Assembly: GCA_024663395.1 (NCBI GenBank)
Contig: JANFAH010000003.1
Span: forward strand, 2,418,001 to 2,482,000
Direction of reading: 5' to 3'
From: Pisolithus tinctorius
Taxonomy: Eukaryota > Basidiomycota > Agaricomycetes > Boletales > Pisolithaceae
Length of the DNA: 64,000 nt
In this document: positions 11,705 to 25,900 of the stretch, piece by piece
Numbering within the stretch: the stretch's first letter is position 1
How the letters are laid out: each line of letters opens with the position of its first letter
Translations under genes and position numbers: made by a program
Notes under the pieces: generated by a model
The model's database searches: none
The model's input: only the letters and a program-made list of their open reading frames with translations
What the model was told of the DNA's origin: nothing

Positions 11705-12774
11705 ATGCCTCGTCCCATCATCTCCCCGTCCGTCCTCGCCTCAGATTTCGGCCAGTTGACTATAGAATGCAAGCGCATGATCAAAGGAGGAGCGGAATGG
11801 CTCCACATGGGTGCGCAGTCTTATCTCAGCTAAATGACCATGTAGCTGGACACCTCTACCTGCTTGTCCCGCTCAGATGTCATGGACGGGTGCGTATTCG
11901 GTGTAGTTGCCGAAGTCGGTGACGCTCACACGCATTGCAGCCACTTTGTCCCGAACATTACCATAGGTTATTCTTATGGCAGCGGTCTCAGTAGCTCCCT
12001 CACCCTTTTGCAACAGGCGCCCCCGTACTGTCTTGCGTGGCGAAAAGCGTTCCCGGCATTTTCATGGATTGCCATATGATGGTTGAACATCCAGAAAAGG
12101 TGGGGAACAGGATAACTGCTCGGAGTTACCATGTACTCATGATCTGCTGTTAGTGGGTCGATGACATTGCGGCAGCTGGCGGTTCTTTGTACTGCTTCCA
12201 CATCGAGGCAACCCGTACGTTCAATATGGTCTTCCTGCTCGATTTATTCTCACACACTTACGTCCGACCAAGCCGATCCCCTGTCTCTCATCAAGTTCAT
12301 CCGTGACAAAAACATGAAAGTAGGGGTAGCGATTTCCCCTGATACACCTTCGACTGCCATAACAGACGAAATAGGTCTAGCAGCGGATATGTTGTTAGTC
12401 ATGACGGTCTATCCTGGTGTGTAGAACCTCGATACGTTCAGGTCTTTTCATGCACAAACCATGGGTTATTAGGGCGTGGCGGGCAGAAATTTTTGGATCG
12501 CTGTGTGCCCAAAGTGGCAGAACTGCGTGCCCGATTTCCTAACAAAGATATTGAGGTTGATGGCGGGGTCGGACCCAAGACTGTACAGAGTTGCGCAGAG
12601 GCAGGTACGTCTGCCTAATCTCTTGGACAGGCTTTGGCAACGAAGTTCACTTCGCACTCAGGAAGCAACGTCATAGTAGCAGGGACTGCTATCTTCCATG
12701 CTGGCAATCCGGAAGAAGTCATTACGGCCTTGAAGAATGCCGTTATTACCGCACAGGCAAACAACTCTGTCTGA
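11705..12774 (+). CDS. RPE1: Ribulose-phosphate 3-epimerase
   Basis: Interconverts ribulose 5-phosphate and xylulose 5-phosphate in the non-oxidative pentose phosphate pathway (cytosol, TIM barrel). Eight exons (11705-11810, 11877-11889, 11941-11966, 12017-12099, 12154-12214, 12273-12416, 12473-12604, 12662-12774) sum to 678 bases and 225 residues, as usual for the family. Visible motifs: ISPSVLASDFGQL; the metal/catalytic block HMDVMDGHFVPNITIG; DCHMMVEHPEKWVDD; DGGVGPKTV with the second catalytic Asp; and SNVIVAGTAIF for phosphate binding. Exon 2 is only 13 bases and encodes the catalytic Asp region. Exon 7 reads PGRGGQKF, where the family usually has PGFGGQ. Confidence 0.95.
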
Positions 12775-12828
12775 TTGATAATTGTGGACTAAGTATATGA
12801 CGCTGCATCTGTAATATTAAACAAACAA

Positions 12829-12989
12829 AATCACCTTGTTTACAATCACCTTGTTTACAAGGTCACTGCACCCCGAAAATTGAGACGTTTTTTTCGACAT
12901 CCGCGCATATGCCTCAACAACAAGTCCGCGCGGCAAATCCCACCAGCCACCTCACAACTGTAGCATGCTCGGGCGTGGTAAACAAGGTG
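12829..12989. repeat. Tandem 15-base duplication with a nearby inverted copy
   Basis: AATCACCTTGTTTAC occurs twice head to tail at 12829-12858. The 12-base core CACCTTGTTTAC reappears inverted as GTAAACAAGGTG at 12978-12989. The three copies could fold into alternative hairpins, or mark the ends of a small palindromic element of about 160 bases. No coding sequence is inside. Confidence 0.7.
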
Positions 12990-13023
12990 CCTGCCGGCGG
13001 CGACGGCCCTGTTCTAGTAAATC

Positions 13024-13080
13024 GATGGTCGCGCAACTTTTGTGGGATAAATTCCTGCACAACTTTTCTGTACCATCTCC
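13024..13080 (-). repeat. Diverged dispersed repeat unit, inverted copy
   Basis: Read on the minus strand, this segment (GGTACAGAAAAGTTGTGCAG ... GTTGCGCGACCATC) aligns by eye over its whole length with the plus-strand segment at 13486-13552 (GGTACTGGAAAGTTGTGG ... GTTACGCGACCACC). I judge the identity to be roughly 70 percent, an estimate by eye rather than a calculation. Confidence 0.55.
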
Positions 13081-13283
13081 GTGAAAAATGAGGATTATCA
13101 TTTCGAAACTTGGGGGCACTCCAGCAGCAATACGGTGCGCCAGTAAAATGATTCGAAGGCCTTGGCTATGGAAGTATGGACTCAGGATGTTGGAGAGCGA
13201 TGCTTGCTCTTGTCGCATGAAGAGGATCTCATTCACCACACAACTTGGGGACTGGTAGTTAGTATTTAATTCATAAGCCTTTC

Positions 13284-13343
13284 TAAAGTTGCACACCCAA
13301 GGCAATAACTACTACAAAGGTCATGCGACCACCTGTTTATTTT
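13284..13343 (+). repeat. Diverged dispersed repeat unit, direct copy
   Basis: The segment starts AAAGTTGCACACCC and ends CATGCGACCACCTGTTTATTT. It resembles the unit at 13486-13552 in the same orientation, including the shared GCGACCACC core followed by TTTATTTT. Confidence 0.5.
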
Positions 13344-13485
13344 GTGTCATGAATATTGAAGTGATAACCTCCTTTCTTTTATTGATCCACCTGGGAAAAA
13401 CAAATCATGCAGAGACGGTACTGAAAAGCCCACGGTACTTACATTGCAAATGTCGCACTAGAGTTATGTTTAAAAATTGCGCAGG

Positions 13486-13552
13486 GGGTGGTACTGGAAA
13501 GTTGTGGAGGGAGCTAAGCTACACAAGTTACGCGACCACCTTTTTATTTTAT
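13486..13552 (+). repeat. Diverged dispersed repeat unit, direct copy
   Basis: Contains GGTACTGGAAAGTTGTGG and GTTACGCGACCACCTTTT. It pairs with the inverted copy at 13024-13080 and the direct copy at 13284-13343. A weaker partial copy (GACGGTACTGAAAAG) lies just upstream at 13414-13428. The units look like decayed pieces of one short element. Confidence 0.55.
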
Positions 13553-13887
13553 CCGTTTAACGTTGCACATGCAGCGTTGTGTTTCAAGCCTTCAAATGCT
13601 CGTGCATAAAGCTAAAGACCATTAAAATCGGCTACGTTAAGACCTAAGCAAGTCCTATGGTTTCGGCATCCTCCACCGGCTGTCTATGACGGTCCGCAAA
13701 GATATACACGACAAGTTATAATCATCTGAAAGGTATACGTCGCGGTCTGTTTGAGGTCCTAATCCAACAATAGAAAGAGTGGCAAATTCTGTGTTCTTAA
13801 GGTATTGAAGAACAGTGATATCGGGCCAAGATCGATTGACCAAACGTGAAAGCACGAAGCAAAAGCACTCGGAGCTCGGGTTTAACG

Positions 13888-16369
13888 TTACCATTGAAGC
13901 CATTCGCCGTACATGTTTGGTCTTTCGTTTCGGATGTATGCTTCAAAGGTCCGCTTAAGAACAGTCGCCCAATCGAGGTCTCTTTTATCATCAGCAACTT
14001 TGTCCACCCATTCTTCGGGGTCGATATCAGGCATTGCAGCAGCACGGGCTGCCTTCTCGCCAGCAGAAAACCTTGGGCCAAGATCTGGCCAATTGCGCGA
14101 AGGATCGAAAGGCTTCCACCTGACGGTGTCAGTTGGATGATGTACTCATGAATCTGGATCGATACGCACCAGAAGTTATGGAAGTGGTAGGAATACGCCC
14201 CACGGAAGAAACCATCAAACCCTAATGCCTGAGGTTGTGCACTCGACTGCGCTGGAGTGTCGAAGAAGTCGGCGAACCTGAAACAAATAAATTAGCGGGT
14301 GGCTCATTGTGAAGGCACGAGGTATTACTCAGTGAAGTAAGGCTGGGGTGGTCTCTCGCGTTGGAATACTTCGGTGTTAAGCCATGCTGAGTCGAAAAGT
14401 GCATCTGGAAGGCGTAACAGCAGTCCTTCAAGGTGTGCATCCTTTGTGTACCGAGAAACCGTCATAGGATGGAAGTCAAGACCATTCCTAAGAGCCGTAC
14501 GGAAAAGGAACGACCCCAGGGCTGAATTCTTGTTCATGCGAAGCACAGCGGTGTTGTACTTCTTCAGGCGGGACCATCGATAAGCAAAAGCACCTTTCCA
14601 GCCCCACAGTTCCTCCCAGTCTCGTAAAAAGATGGTATCTGCATCGAGATAGATACCACCGAACCTGTGACATAAGACGAAACGCGCCATATCGGACAAG
14701 ATAACGGAGAGGCGGTCGTAGGAAGACGAGGACTTCGAGCCCAAGCGATTTAGCATGTCGTCTTCATCTGACTTATCACCACCAGTAGCTGACGGCTTGG
14801 CGTCAACGTTCGTGGCGTTGCTCGCTTCCTCGACTATACTTGAGGAAGTTTGCTGCTTTTCGACGGGAACGTTGATGATGTGGCCGCCGGAATTAAATAG
14901 CGTTTCTCTGAGTTCGCGCCATTCGTTTTTGATCTCTGGAACTCCGTCGAGCTGCTCCGTGGTATTCCAAAGTTTGAATTTAATCACGTCCTTAAACCGC
15001 GGATGCAAGAAGGGGGCTGCCCAAGGATTCGTTTTGAGTTGATCGAACATATCGCCGAGTGCATTTGGATTGGGTATGGAAGCTGCAGGGCCTGGGTTAA
15101 TCCATAGCCAGAACTCCGGTCTGCAGACGTTTGGCTCCGAGCCATCTTTGAGGTGAAGACCAAGGTTCTGAGTAAAGAGGAAGGATAGAAGAGCGAGGTA
15201 GGGCTTGTCGGTAAACGGACCAGTCCAAAAGAGATGGAAAATGCGAGGGTTCTCTGGGTCGCAGGGTGATGGAAGACTCGAATACGGGGTATGCTGTAAA
15301 GTAGGACGAAGTTCTAGTGGAGGCTCCCATTCTACACCACGCTTTTTGATGAGGCCCGCATTGGGGTCTTGGATGCCCGTGGACTGGAGGGGTCGAGGTG
15401 CCATTACGTTACCCAAGGACATCTGAGCAGGTTCGGTGAAATTCTCGCGATCCTGCTCCATATAGATGTATTTCCACTCGTCCATTTTTCCTCGCCGGAC
15501 ATGATTGCCATTATCGAGGCCAGCGCCCACTCGCAAAACTTCTAGACAATCACGCACATACTTGATTGTGATGAGCACGGTGTATCAGTGTTGTAAGCCT
15601 GTAGGACCTACTTTGTTCTGCGAAAAGTCGCAATGATCCATGACACTGTCCAAGTCAGCAACCGAACCAGGAACGGGGCGAGGGGGGTATGCAACACCGG
15701 GAGGTTGGCCCTGCAAATCAAGGTAGACGCGTCGCGGACCATCACCACGCGTTGTAGTGGACACGGGTCCCGGAGGAGGTCTGAAGCGTGAGGGTAGGGA
15801 TGGAGCTTTTCGCGGGGGGAGGGCAGGATTGAGGGGAGGCTCCGTCAGCCCTATTTGTTCGGGAACTTGTGGAAATGAGTTGACTGAGGTGGTGATAGTG
15901 CAAGAAGGTCATGGGACTCACTCTCGCGTTTGCTTGGGTAGTGACCACCGGAAATTTCCCACTTCCATATGCGCTGCAAATCTTCGCGACCAAAGACGAG
16001 GGTAGATGGCTCACCAAAGTTTGGCGTCCACTGCTTTTCCTCAGGTCCGAACCGCCGTGCAAATGAGAGGACGGCGAAGACGGAAATGATGACAAGGAAG
16101 CAAAGTACCATTGGACCGCGTCTGCGGACGAAGCGAGAAATACCCAGATGGTGGACGCGACTGAGGTTTGGCATATAAAGACGCAGACGGCGGGTGCGAA
16201 CGCCGGGGATAGCAACAGTAACGGGGACCACCCATGACATAGACCGACCGTGTCTGTTCATTTTCTCCTGGACTGCCGAAGAATAAGTGGGAAGGCCATT
16301 GGAAAGACGGGTTTTCTCTGGATAACCATTAGCCCGTTGCGGGGTAGAGAAGTAGCTGGAGATGGCCAT
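13888..16369 (-). CDS. Type II membrane glycosyltransferase with DXD sugar-binding motif
   Basis: A Golgi-type glycosyltransferase of the Gly_transf_sug/GT32-like kind. From 16369 the protein has a cytosolic tail with a basic patch and one membrane span (MVLCFLVIISVFAVLSFA), then a Pro-rich stem. The lumenal catalytic domain contains PRIFHLFWTGPFTD, MARFVLCHRFGGIYLDADT with the metal-binding DXD (DAD), and SALGSFLFRTALRNG. After two introns the end reads GFDGFFRGAYSYHFHNFW, then MYGEWLQW. Donor sugar and acceptor cannot be read from the sequence; alpha-1,6-mannosyltransferase or GlcNAc transferase relatives are possible. The gene runs on the same strand as pyruvate kinase upstream. Confidence 0.85.
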
Positions 16370-16662
16370 TCAGCCCAGCGAACGGCGAGGACACCGTCGT
16401 ATGTGCGGTGAAAGGAGACCTGGTGTAAAATCTGGTCGCTAACCGAAGTGTATGACCGACAATATCGTGCGAACAAACTACTTCGCCGCAGTCGCACAGC
16501 CAATACACTTTTCCCTAAGTACGTGTCATCATCGTCTGAAACCTAATCGCGGCCCCAACGAACCGCTGGGTCTCAGATCTATTCTGCCAAGCGATGGTAG
16601 ACTGTACATCATTGCAGGCTTCTAAGGAGAAATAATGCGTTCATCTTCATACAATTCCCAGC

Positions 16663-18957
<2,295 letters not shown>

Positions 18958-19603
18958 GGTGGATGATTTTTGAGCGGAACGATGCGGCTGGGTGAGATGG
19001 AGACTGCGATGGATAAGGGAATCAGCTCTGGTGCGAACTGCGGAGTGGAAAAAAGAAAGGAGGGAGGCCATATATAAGATATACATATACCAGTGCCTCT
19101 CTCTCGAAACGCTTGGTTGGGGACGGGAAGGGACGCTAGTACTTACCCGACGATGATGGTGGTCCAGGACAAGTTAAGATTAGCGTAAGATTGTTATCAA
19201 TCTATGTACCTCCGTACTAACGTCGGATGGATCAGCGCAAATTAAGGCCTGTGCCAAACGTTGGACCAGCCATCCAATCCTTTCATTTAATTTGTGTTGA
19301 CTTGTCATCTGCCAAGTTGACACCCCAACGTTCCATCCCATCACACGTTCCACGGGCAGACTCATCGGCGGTAGTGTAACGGCAATACGACATAAATCTG
19401 CTTGGCAACTAATAAAAAATCATCCACGCCGAGGTATGAAAGTATATGAAACAAGAACCAGATAGTAATAATAGGATGTGCACAACAAAACAATTCTCAC
19501 TGAGGTGGCTATCAAGCTTAGCAGTGTCCAAAGCAAACACGATGACACTGACAACAAGAATGAAAAGCGACATGATAACCCGAATGGAACGAACCAAATA
19601 TCT
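18958..19603. other. Intergenic: pyruvate kinase promoter and 3' flank of the CSL gene
   Basis: About 645 bases between two minus-strand genes. The part nearest pyruvate kinase holds core promoter-like elements. The part nearest 19600 is AT-rich and probably the 3' UTR of the CSL gene. No open frame of interest and no RNA gene seen. Confidence 0.5.
19046..19090 (-). promoter_or_regulatory. Putative core promoter of pyruvate kinase (TATA box and CT block)
   Basis: On the minus strand, CTTATATATGG (19068-19078) is followed directly by a pyrimidine tract (CCTCCCTCCTTTCTTTTTTCC), and the start codon lies about 115 bases downstream. TATA plus a CT-rich initiation region is typical of strongly expressed fungal housekeeping genes. 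The transcription start itself is inferred. Confidence 0.5.
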
Positions 19604-22135
19604 TCACATGACTCTCAACGTCCAGCCGTGTAGACCGCCATCCGCAGTCGCAGCCGTCGCAGCAGCTTGGGCCGCAGCTAGCCAGTTAGGGTCCGCTGTA
19701 GCTCCACCAGGGGGTGACAGAACGTGCCCCGGAGCCATAACGCCGAGATCCATTGATTGAAACACGTTCTCACATGTAATCGTTCTCCCGGAGTGGTACC
19801 CCACACCGTCATACGCTCTGATAAACAACAGGGGAAGACTTCTGCCCGCAATCGTTGGCAATGGGGCACTTGTTGAAACTTGCGAACCGCTCGCAGCCGT
19901 ACCGTCCACTTGCCCACCACTTCTGGCATCCGTGCCCGGTGGCGACATGTGGGGGCCGCCGCCGCCTGGAGTCAGCCCATTCGGCGACATGACATCTTCT
20001 TGTAGCGCCTTTATAACTTCGGCTAACGATGGCATATCCACAGTGACAATCGTATGCAGTGGCTGTGTGACGTATCTCCCGGGGGACACTGGGGCAGGTA
20101 CAGCAACACCTGCTTCACTTGTGGAAGGCATTTCTAGTGAGTGTCCAGGGACACCACCACCGAATGATGCGACATTCGTGAGCGGACCTGGTGAAGATGC
20201 TGGAAAGAATCGGGCTCGCAGCGGTCCTATATTGCCAAGGTAAACAGCGAGTGGTTGTTGTGAATGTGTCTTAGGGTCATCATAAAAGAAGTGCGAGACG
20301 GCCATTTCCAACGAATTGTTGGCAGCACGATAAACTGGCGCGGTGAAGAGTGTGGGGAAAGGAGTTATGGGCATTTCAGGTATAGAGTTGTTCTGACCAA
20401 ATGCATCAAAGAACGTGTACTGAAATTTCGCTACGCAACAGTAGATTAGCCAAGATTCGCATTGATGGCAAAAACATACATATGCCGACTATGGTCCAGC
20501 ATAAATAGTCGTCGACTTCGTCGGACAGTATCCGCACACCTTCTTTTACTTCTTCTCTGACACGAGGCGCTTGGAAGATCAGAGGGTGTGTTCCGCCTTG
20601 CGAGGTGACCCCAGGAGTAGATGGGGATACCACACCTGGAGCGCCAGGGATAGGCCCTGCGGCGGACAGATAATGTCTAGAACCGTCAGCGTTCACTCTT
20701 TGAAGAGCTATCTTTTGCATCTGACTAACGGGCCCTCCATCTTCGGGCGAGACCCTACCCTTGTCGACCTTGCGTATGATAAGGGGAGATGTTGCGATGT
20801 TGGATAGTGAATCGGATAACACGATTTCACAGCCATACGTCACTGGCTGTGGGCCGCCTGGTATGGCCAACGGTCCGCGAAGGTGATCGTAAGCATCGAA
20901 GTATGATACAGTTCCGGTCACGTGAGGACGTACCATGTGGTGGCGGGGCATCATCTGGGCGCCGAACGACGTTGACGTTGAATGCCGACCAAGCAGAGTT
21001 ACTGGCACACAATTGACTGGACTCAATCGTCATGTATTTCGTGCGAACGGTCTGAGAGTTGATGCGATTGAAGAGGGAAACTGGACCACCAGCAAGGATG
21101 CACGAAGAAATGTTACGTGTCTTGGCAGTCTTCTTTGATGGCTTAGATATAATTGTTACAGGAGCTGAATCAAAGGTAGCCCAAACTCGGCCGGGCGCTG
21201 CTTCGTTGCTATCCCCGGACACAGACGGGGGTGGATCCACGATATCGAGAGAAAGCAAGAAACTCTTGGCTTTAGCAGTACCGGTTACATGGAGAAACTT
21301 GAAACTGCCAGTCATGTTGTTGTCAAGAACGGTCTTTTGATCATGGGAGCGGTCCCCTTGCTCGGAGACAACTGCCATGGCCAGTTGCTGGGAACGCATC
21401 TGCCATACAGGGCCCTGGATATGGACAACTGGAGGTGGGCAGAGAAAGCGTTTTTCGCTGCCGTATGATTTCTGGGCTACTGCCGCATGAAGACACATGA
21501 CTGTTGTCATCGGCATGACGCGAGTCGGGTCTTGGGAGACATGGTTGCGCACAGTACGGCGAATCTTTGGATGGGGGTCGTCCTGCTCGGACTCGTCTAG
21601 TTTTCGCTTGCCGTTCTTAATGCTTTGGGACTTGGAGACGCGGTGACAGGTGAGCGGTCGCTCCGGATGATTAAGCGCCGGTGGATGGACATACCTGGGA
21701 GACGAGGGTGGTGTGTTGGGGAGGTGCGGATACGGAGGGGATGACCCATGAGTGGTGGAGGTCTTGTTGCTGCAGGACCTTGTCCTTTGAATTTGCAGCG
21801 AGGATGGACTGAATGGACGCGTTTGGATCTGGATTTGAGAGCACGGAAGGGGGAGCGGCCGCGAGAGAGGGGTGGGGGAGTTGAGGGGTGCCATTGGAGG
21901 TGGACGGCTGGGGGATGTGCTGCTGCTGTTCGGTGTTAGTGGAGGGGGACGAGTCCACAAGTAGATTTGGGGAGAGCTGGGAGGGCGAGGACGGGTGGGG
22001 GGACTCGCTCTTGTTGTGGAGGGGCTGAGGCTGTTGTACGTGGGCGTCGAGCTGTGCTGAGTCGGGCATCTGGCCGTGTGGGGAGGATGCGAAGGGGTGG
22101 AACGTCCTCATAATAAACTTCCCGCCAGGGATCAC
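19604..22135 (-). CDS. CSL family DNA-binding transcription factor (CBF11/Su(H)-like)
   Basis: Fungal member of the CSL family (CBF1/RBP-Jk, Su(H), Lag-1). The N-terminal 150 residues are Pro/Ser/Gln-rich. An intron then joins to a basic patch (KNGKRKLDES, HPKIRRTVRNH). The Rel-homology N-terminal domain has the near-invariant DNA-contact block HAAVAQKSYGSEKRFLCPPP, then GSFKFLHVTGTAKAKSF. The beta-trefoil region includes ISKPSKKTAKTRN and GGPVSLFNRINSQTVRTKY. The C-terminal IPT-like region begins YFDAYDHLRG and ends LHGWTLRVM. Fungi lack Notch; fission yeast CSL proteins control cell adhesion and lipid genes, so a role here is inference. The start could be 22135 (MIPGG) or a later ATG (MRTFH, MPDSA). 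Confidence 0.93.
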
Positions 22136-22253
22136 TTAACAAGCTCACTCGTGCTCACTGCCAGCTGTGGGAACGAAGAGCGAGAGGTGGGAAAAAAAAA
22201 CACACACACAGGAGGCCCGTGAGAACTCGCATTATAAATACGGCACAAACATA

Positions 22254-22681
22254 TCAAAACAAAGACCCCGGCTCAAGCAGTCCCACCAACCACCGCATCA
22301 CCTTCCCTGTAGAATATTAGAATACAGTTTCAGCGAACACATATGCAGACAGCTGACCATGACGACCGACTGACCTGGCAGTGCACTTCCTGTAGCGATC
22401 GCATCGTTGTCTTCCGGCGTCCGTGGAGAGTCACTGTCTGACTCTGAGAACGACGAGTGCCCACCATCTTCCGTCCATAGGCTCCTCTCCACTGCAAAGC
22501 TCGTCGGCGGAAAGAATCCCGCAAGGTTGAACGGATCCCCTCTCTCGTCCCTATCAAATGATGCTCCTGCGTGTATATCACCTTCCGTCCTTGCTCGCGT
22601 CAAACCGACGCATTTTCTGTCATGCTCCTCAAGCAGCGAGCTTGGCGCCGTGCTGGAGCGGCGCAGGGCCATCGTAGTCAT
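22254..22681 (-). CDS. Small uncharacterised protein (119 residues)
   Basis: Two exons (22681-22375 and 22306-22254) joined by a 68-base GT-AG intron give 119 residues. The product starts MTTMALRRSSTAPSSLLEEH, contains DPFNLAGFFPPTSFAVER, an acidic Ser-rich stretch (SFSESDSDSPRTPEDND) and ends KVMRWLVGLLEPGSLF. I recognise no domain. Support comes from the open frame, the clean splice pair that replaces a poor read-through tail, and its place between two same-strand genes. It could be a true small gene, or an upstream exon/uORF region of the CSL gene. Confidence 0.42.
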
Positions 22682-22968
22682 CTACGGAGAGTGCCCTGCC
22701 TCCCCATACCATCATCAATGGTTCCACCCCTTCCCCAAAGATTCGACAGTTTTTCAAAGTCCGCAGTCATGTAAAGAAAGATGAAAATGTTGTATGGATA
22801 TCTCTAACAATCACATATATATGTCGAGGACAAAGCAAGAAAAGCGAAGAAAATAAACTCTTGCCTTCAGTACCGTCTCCGAATGAGTCGAAAAAATGTC
22901 GTCCCAGTTCGTGAAATGAATGGATATGTGTTGCAGACAATCTCGTCCATAAAAACAAAAGAAGCGAT

Positions 22969-25900
22969 TCAATTGGGAGGGTCGCGCGGAGAGCCAGACG
23001 CCCGTCGCCTATCGCTCCCCCTCTCGCGCGCCCTATTTTGTCCAGGGAAGGGGACCGTCGCAAGAGCCATCGAACGAGACTCCCGCTTCGAGCCACTCGC
23101 CTCAGGACGAATACCTATCTCCGCATCCTGTTGGTGACGTTGCCAATCTTCCACCCGCATTATCGATTGTCTCTTCGACGACGGCGAAGACTTTCCTCCG
23201 ACGACTGCAAGTTTCTCCGCGTTCAGCACGTTTGAGCTCCTATCACCGGTCTTGCTAGAGTCAAGAAGGGTGGACCCGCGCTTGCCCAACCCATCCTGCG
23301 ACTTCCGTCGAACCTTCTCCTCTCGCTCAAGCTGTGCAGCCTTCTCAGCCTGCCTCTTATTCACTACCTCCCGTTCAATAGCCCGCGATCGCTCCCAGCG
23401 ATTCTTCGCCGCCTCAACTTCGGCATGCTCCTTTTCAACCTGTGTCAGTGGTGCCTGCAACCCCCTCATCTTCTGACGGTGACGTTCCTCCAGCTCCTCA
23501 AACGTCGCCACACGCTGGGGTTCAGGCTTCAGGGGGACAGCAGTTCCACCTCGAGAAGCGATGTAGGGTGCGCTGTTCGACGATTCCAGGGCCGCCGCCT
23601 TCAACGGTCGGCTAGGTGGGAGCACAATCGGAATATTACTGTTGGTGGCCTCGGCTGAGGTAGCCTTGATTGGCCTGGGGCGTGTCACAATCAACGGAAC
23701 GCTATTTGAAGGTGGTTCCGGTGCTGATGCAGAACCCGGCTGTTGAAGTAGCACTTGAGGTATGCTACTGCTGGTATGCGGTCCCTTCTGCTTCGGCTGT
23801 AATTTCATACCCGCAAGACTACCGATCGGGATGTCTTCTTCAGAAACGTCCTTCAGCGTAATGTCAATACCACCGAACTCAAGTAAACTGCTTTCACGAC
23901 GCTTGCGTTGAGCCAGTGCCTCGCTCACAGCAGCCGGCATAGGCAGTCGTGAAGACACGGGAGTCGTTGGTATAGGAGCAGTCACGCCGGAAGGAGGCTG
24001 CAAGAGCTTGCGATCCTGGACATATGAATCCCAGTCCTCATTTTTAAGAGGCACGCTTGTAGGGCGGCTAATGGACGCGCCCAGCGGGGGAGCATCAATA
24101 ATCTTGGAGAACTCCATAGAATGGGTGCGGACGCGGGGATCAGGCTGTCTCGGTGGCCGTGCGTGCAGACGAGCACCAGTGACGGTGTCGAGGTCGCAGC
24201 TCAGTGTGCGTTTGGAACTGAGCGAGATTCTGCGAGAACGGGAATCGTCGGAATCCACGCCAGGTGTGTCGGAACGCAGCGCATCAATGGAGCGCCTTAT
24301 GGTTTGGATCTCGGTGAGCAGTTCCTCTTTGCGGGACAACGCCTCCAGCTCCGCCGAAATTTCGGCCTTCTTCGCTTCTTTGGCCGCCTTGGACTCCTTG
24401 CTTTCAGGCTCCGTCTCTGTGATGAAGCCGGTCGGGACATCATCTTGGATGCCGGTACCAAGATCCAAGTTAGGGAGGAGTCCCTTCTGGAGGTGACTTT
24501 TCGCCGTTCGCCGCACATCGTCATCTGGTACTGGCGCTGCCAAGAAATCAGAAACGCCGGAGGTGTATCGGCCACGGCCAGCAATGAGCGTGTTGGTAGA
24601 CGAAGGACCTTCGTTGGAACTAGACGCAGGAAAGTCGTTCATAAGAGGGGTGCCGGAGTATCCACTTCCGGTCCGAGCATGCATACGAAGTGGCGGGTGA
24701 TCGCTCTCCCATTCCTTTCTCTCCTTTTCCAGGTCGGCAAATCGGCCGGAAGCATCGAGTTCAGCTTCTTCGTCTCTACGTCGTTGTTCTTCGGCGATTT
24801 CCTTGAGTTTGCGCTGCAGGACACGTAGGATGCGCAGTTGCACGGAGCCACCCATTAGTGCAACCGCACCAATAAGACCGAGTTCGATTTGCATGGTCTG
24901 GGAGACGGGAAAAGCAATGCCGCTGTCGGTATATTTGGGGAAAAGTCCAGTGAATCCAAGATTCCACACGTAAAACTAGCGAGGAAAAGTCAGAACAAGG
25001 GGATGACGAGGGAATTGCACTGACCTCCTTCAAGCCCGCAGTAGTGTAACAGTCGACACCGAGCATAAAGACGGAGGAACCAACGAATGCAGTAGCAAGT
25101 AGTAAGATGTGCCAGTGAATCTTTGGGATCGTACACAAAACAAAGCCAACCACTCCCAAAGCTTGAGCGGTGATAGTTGGTATGAGTGCAAAGCGCAACA
25201 AAGCCCCGGCATGACTTACAAATGTATACAATCCAGCGGGTACCAACGGGAGTTATGAGGCCGCCATCCTTGAAGCACTGGATCCACAAGGCGACGGCAA
25301 AACCTCCCCAGGCGCCAATGAAATATTTGGTAGCCTTCCAAAAGAATATGCTGATGGCACCACCCATGATACCAGATATTGCGCACGACAAGACAAACAT
25401 GCCCTGTAGTGTGGCACTCGGGGGATTCACGGCAGGGAGAATACCAAACTTGGCGATGAGAACGAAACACACAAGCGTGAAGGTATAGAAACCAATGAGA
25501 AAGAACGAAGTCCTGTGAGCACAATATTAGTAGACCATCTACAAGATAGGGAATGACCTGCTACCATCGGTTCTTGTGACCCCAAAAGGCACTAGGTAGA
25601 CCTGTCAAAACGAGAATAGCCCCAAGGACGCCAAATGCAGGGGTGATTTTGGTTGCAAGCACTATGGGGGTTGGGGTGGCGGACGAAGTTGCGGATGAAG
25701 TTGCAGTAGGCGAAGCGAATGTACTGGTAACATTAAAGGCGGTGGGTACAACAGTTGCAATGGTCACGTTCTGAGAGCCAGACTGGCTAACCGAGGTGAG
25801 AGTGGCCGAAGTAGTAACAGGGAAGATGGTAATATTTGGGGTAATAGTAGCGGTAGTAGTGGTAAGATTTGATGAGAGAGACGAAGTGGACGCTGCTTGG

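Larger units (their letters stand above)
12775..13887. other. Gene-poor stretch holding diverged repeats
   Basis: Between the RPE stop and the glycosyltransferase stop there is no supportable gene. From 12829 to about 13560 the sequence contains a short tandem duplication, inverted copies of it, and at least three or four related units in both orientations (listed separately). The remainder (13561-13887) is the 3' flank of the glycosyltransferase gene. Confidence 0.6.

Noticed and set aside
13655..13903. Minus-strand frame beyond the glycosyltransferase stop
   Set aside because: The protein family ends at the GEWLQW stop (13888), and this frame lies in another phase with no likeness.
24121..24828. 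235-codon plus-strand open frame
   Set aside because: It is antisense to the long tail exon of the TM7S3-like gene and reflects its codon bias.
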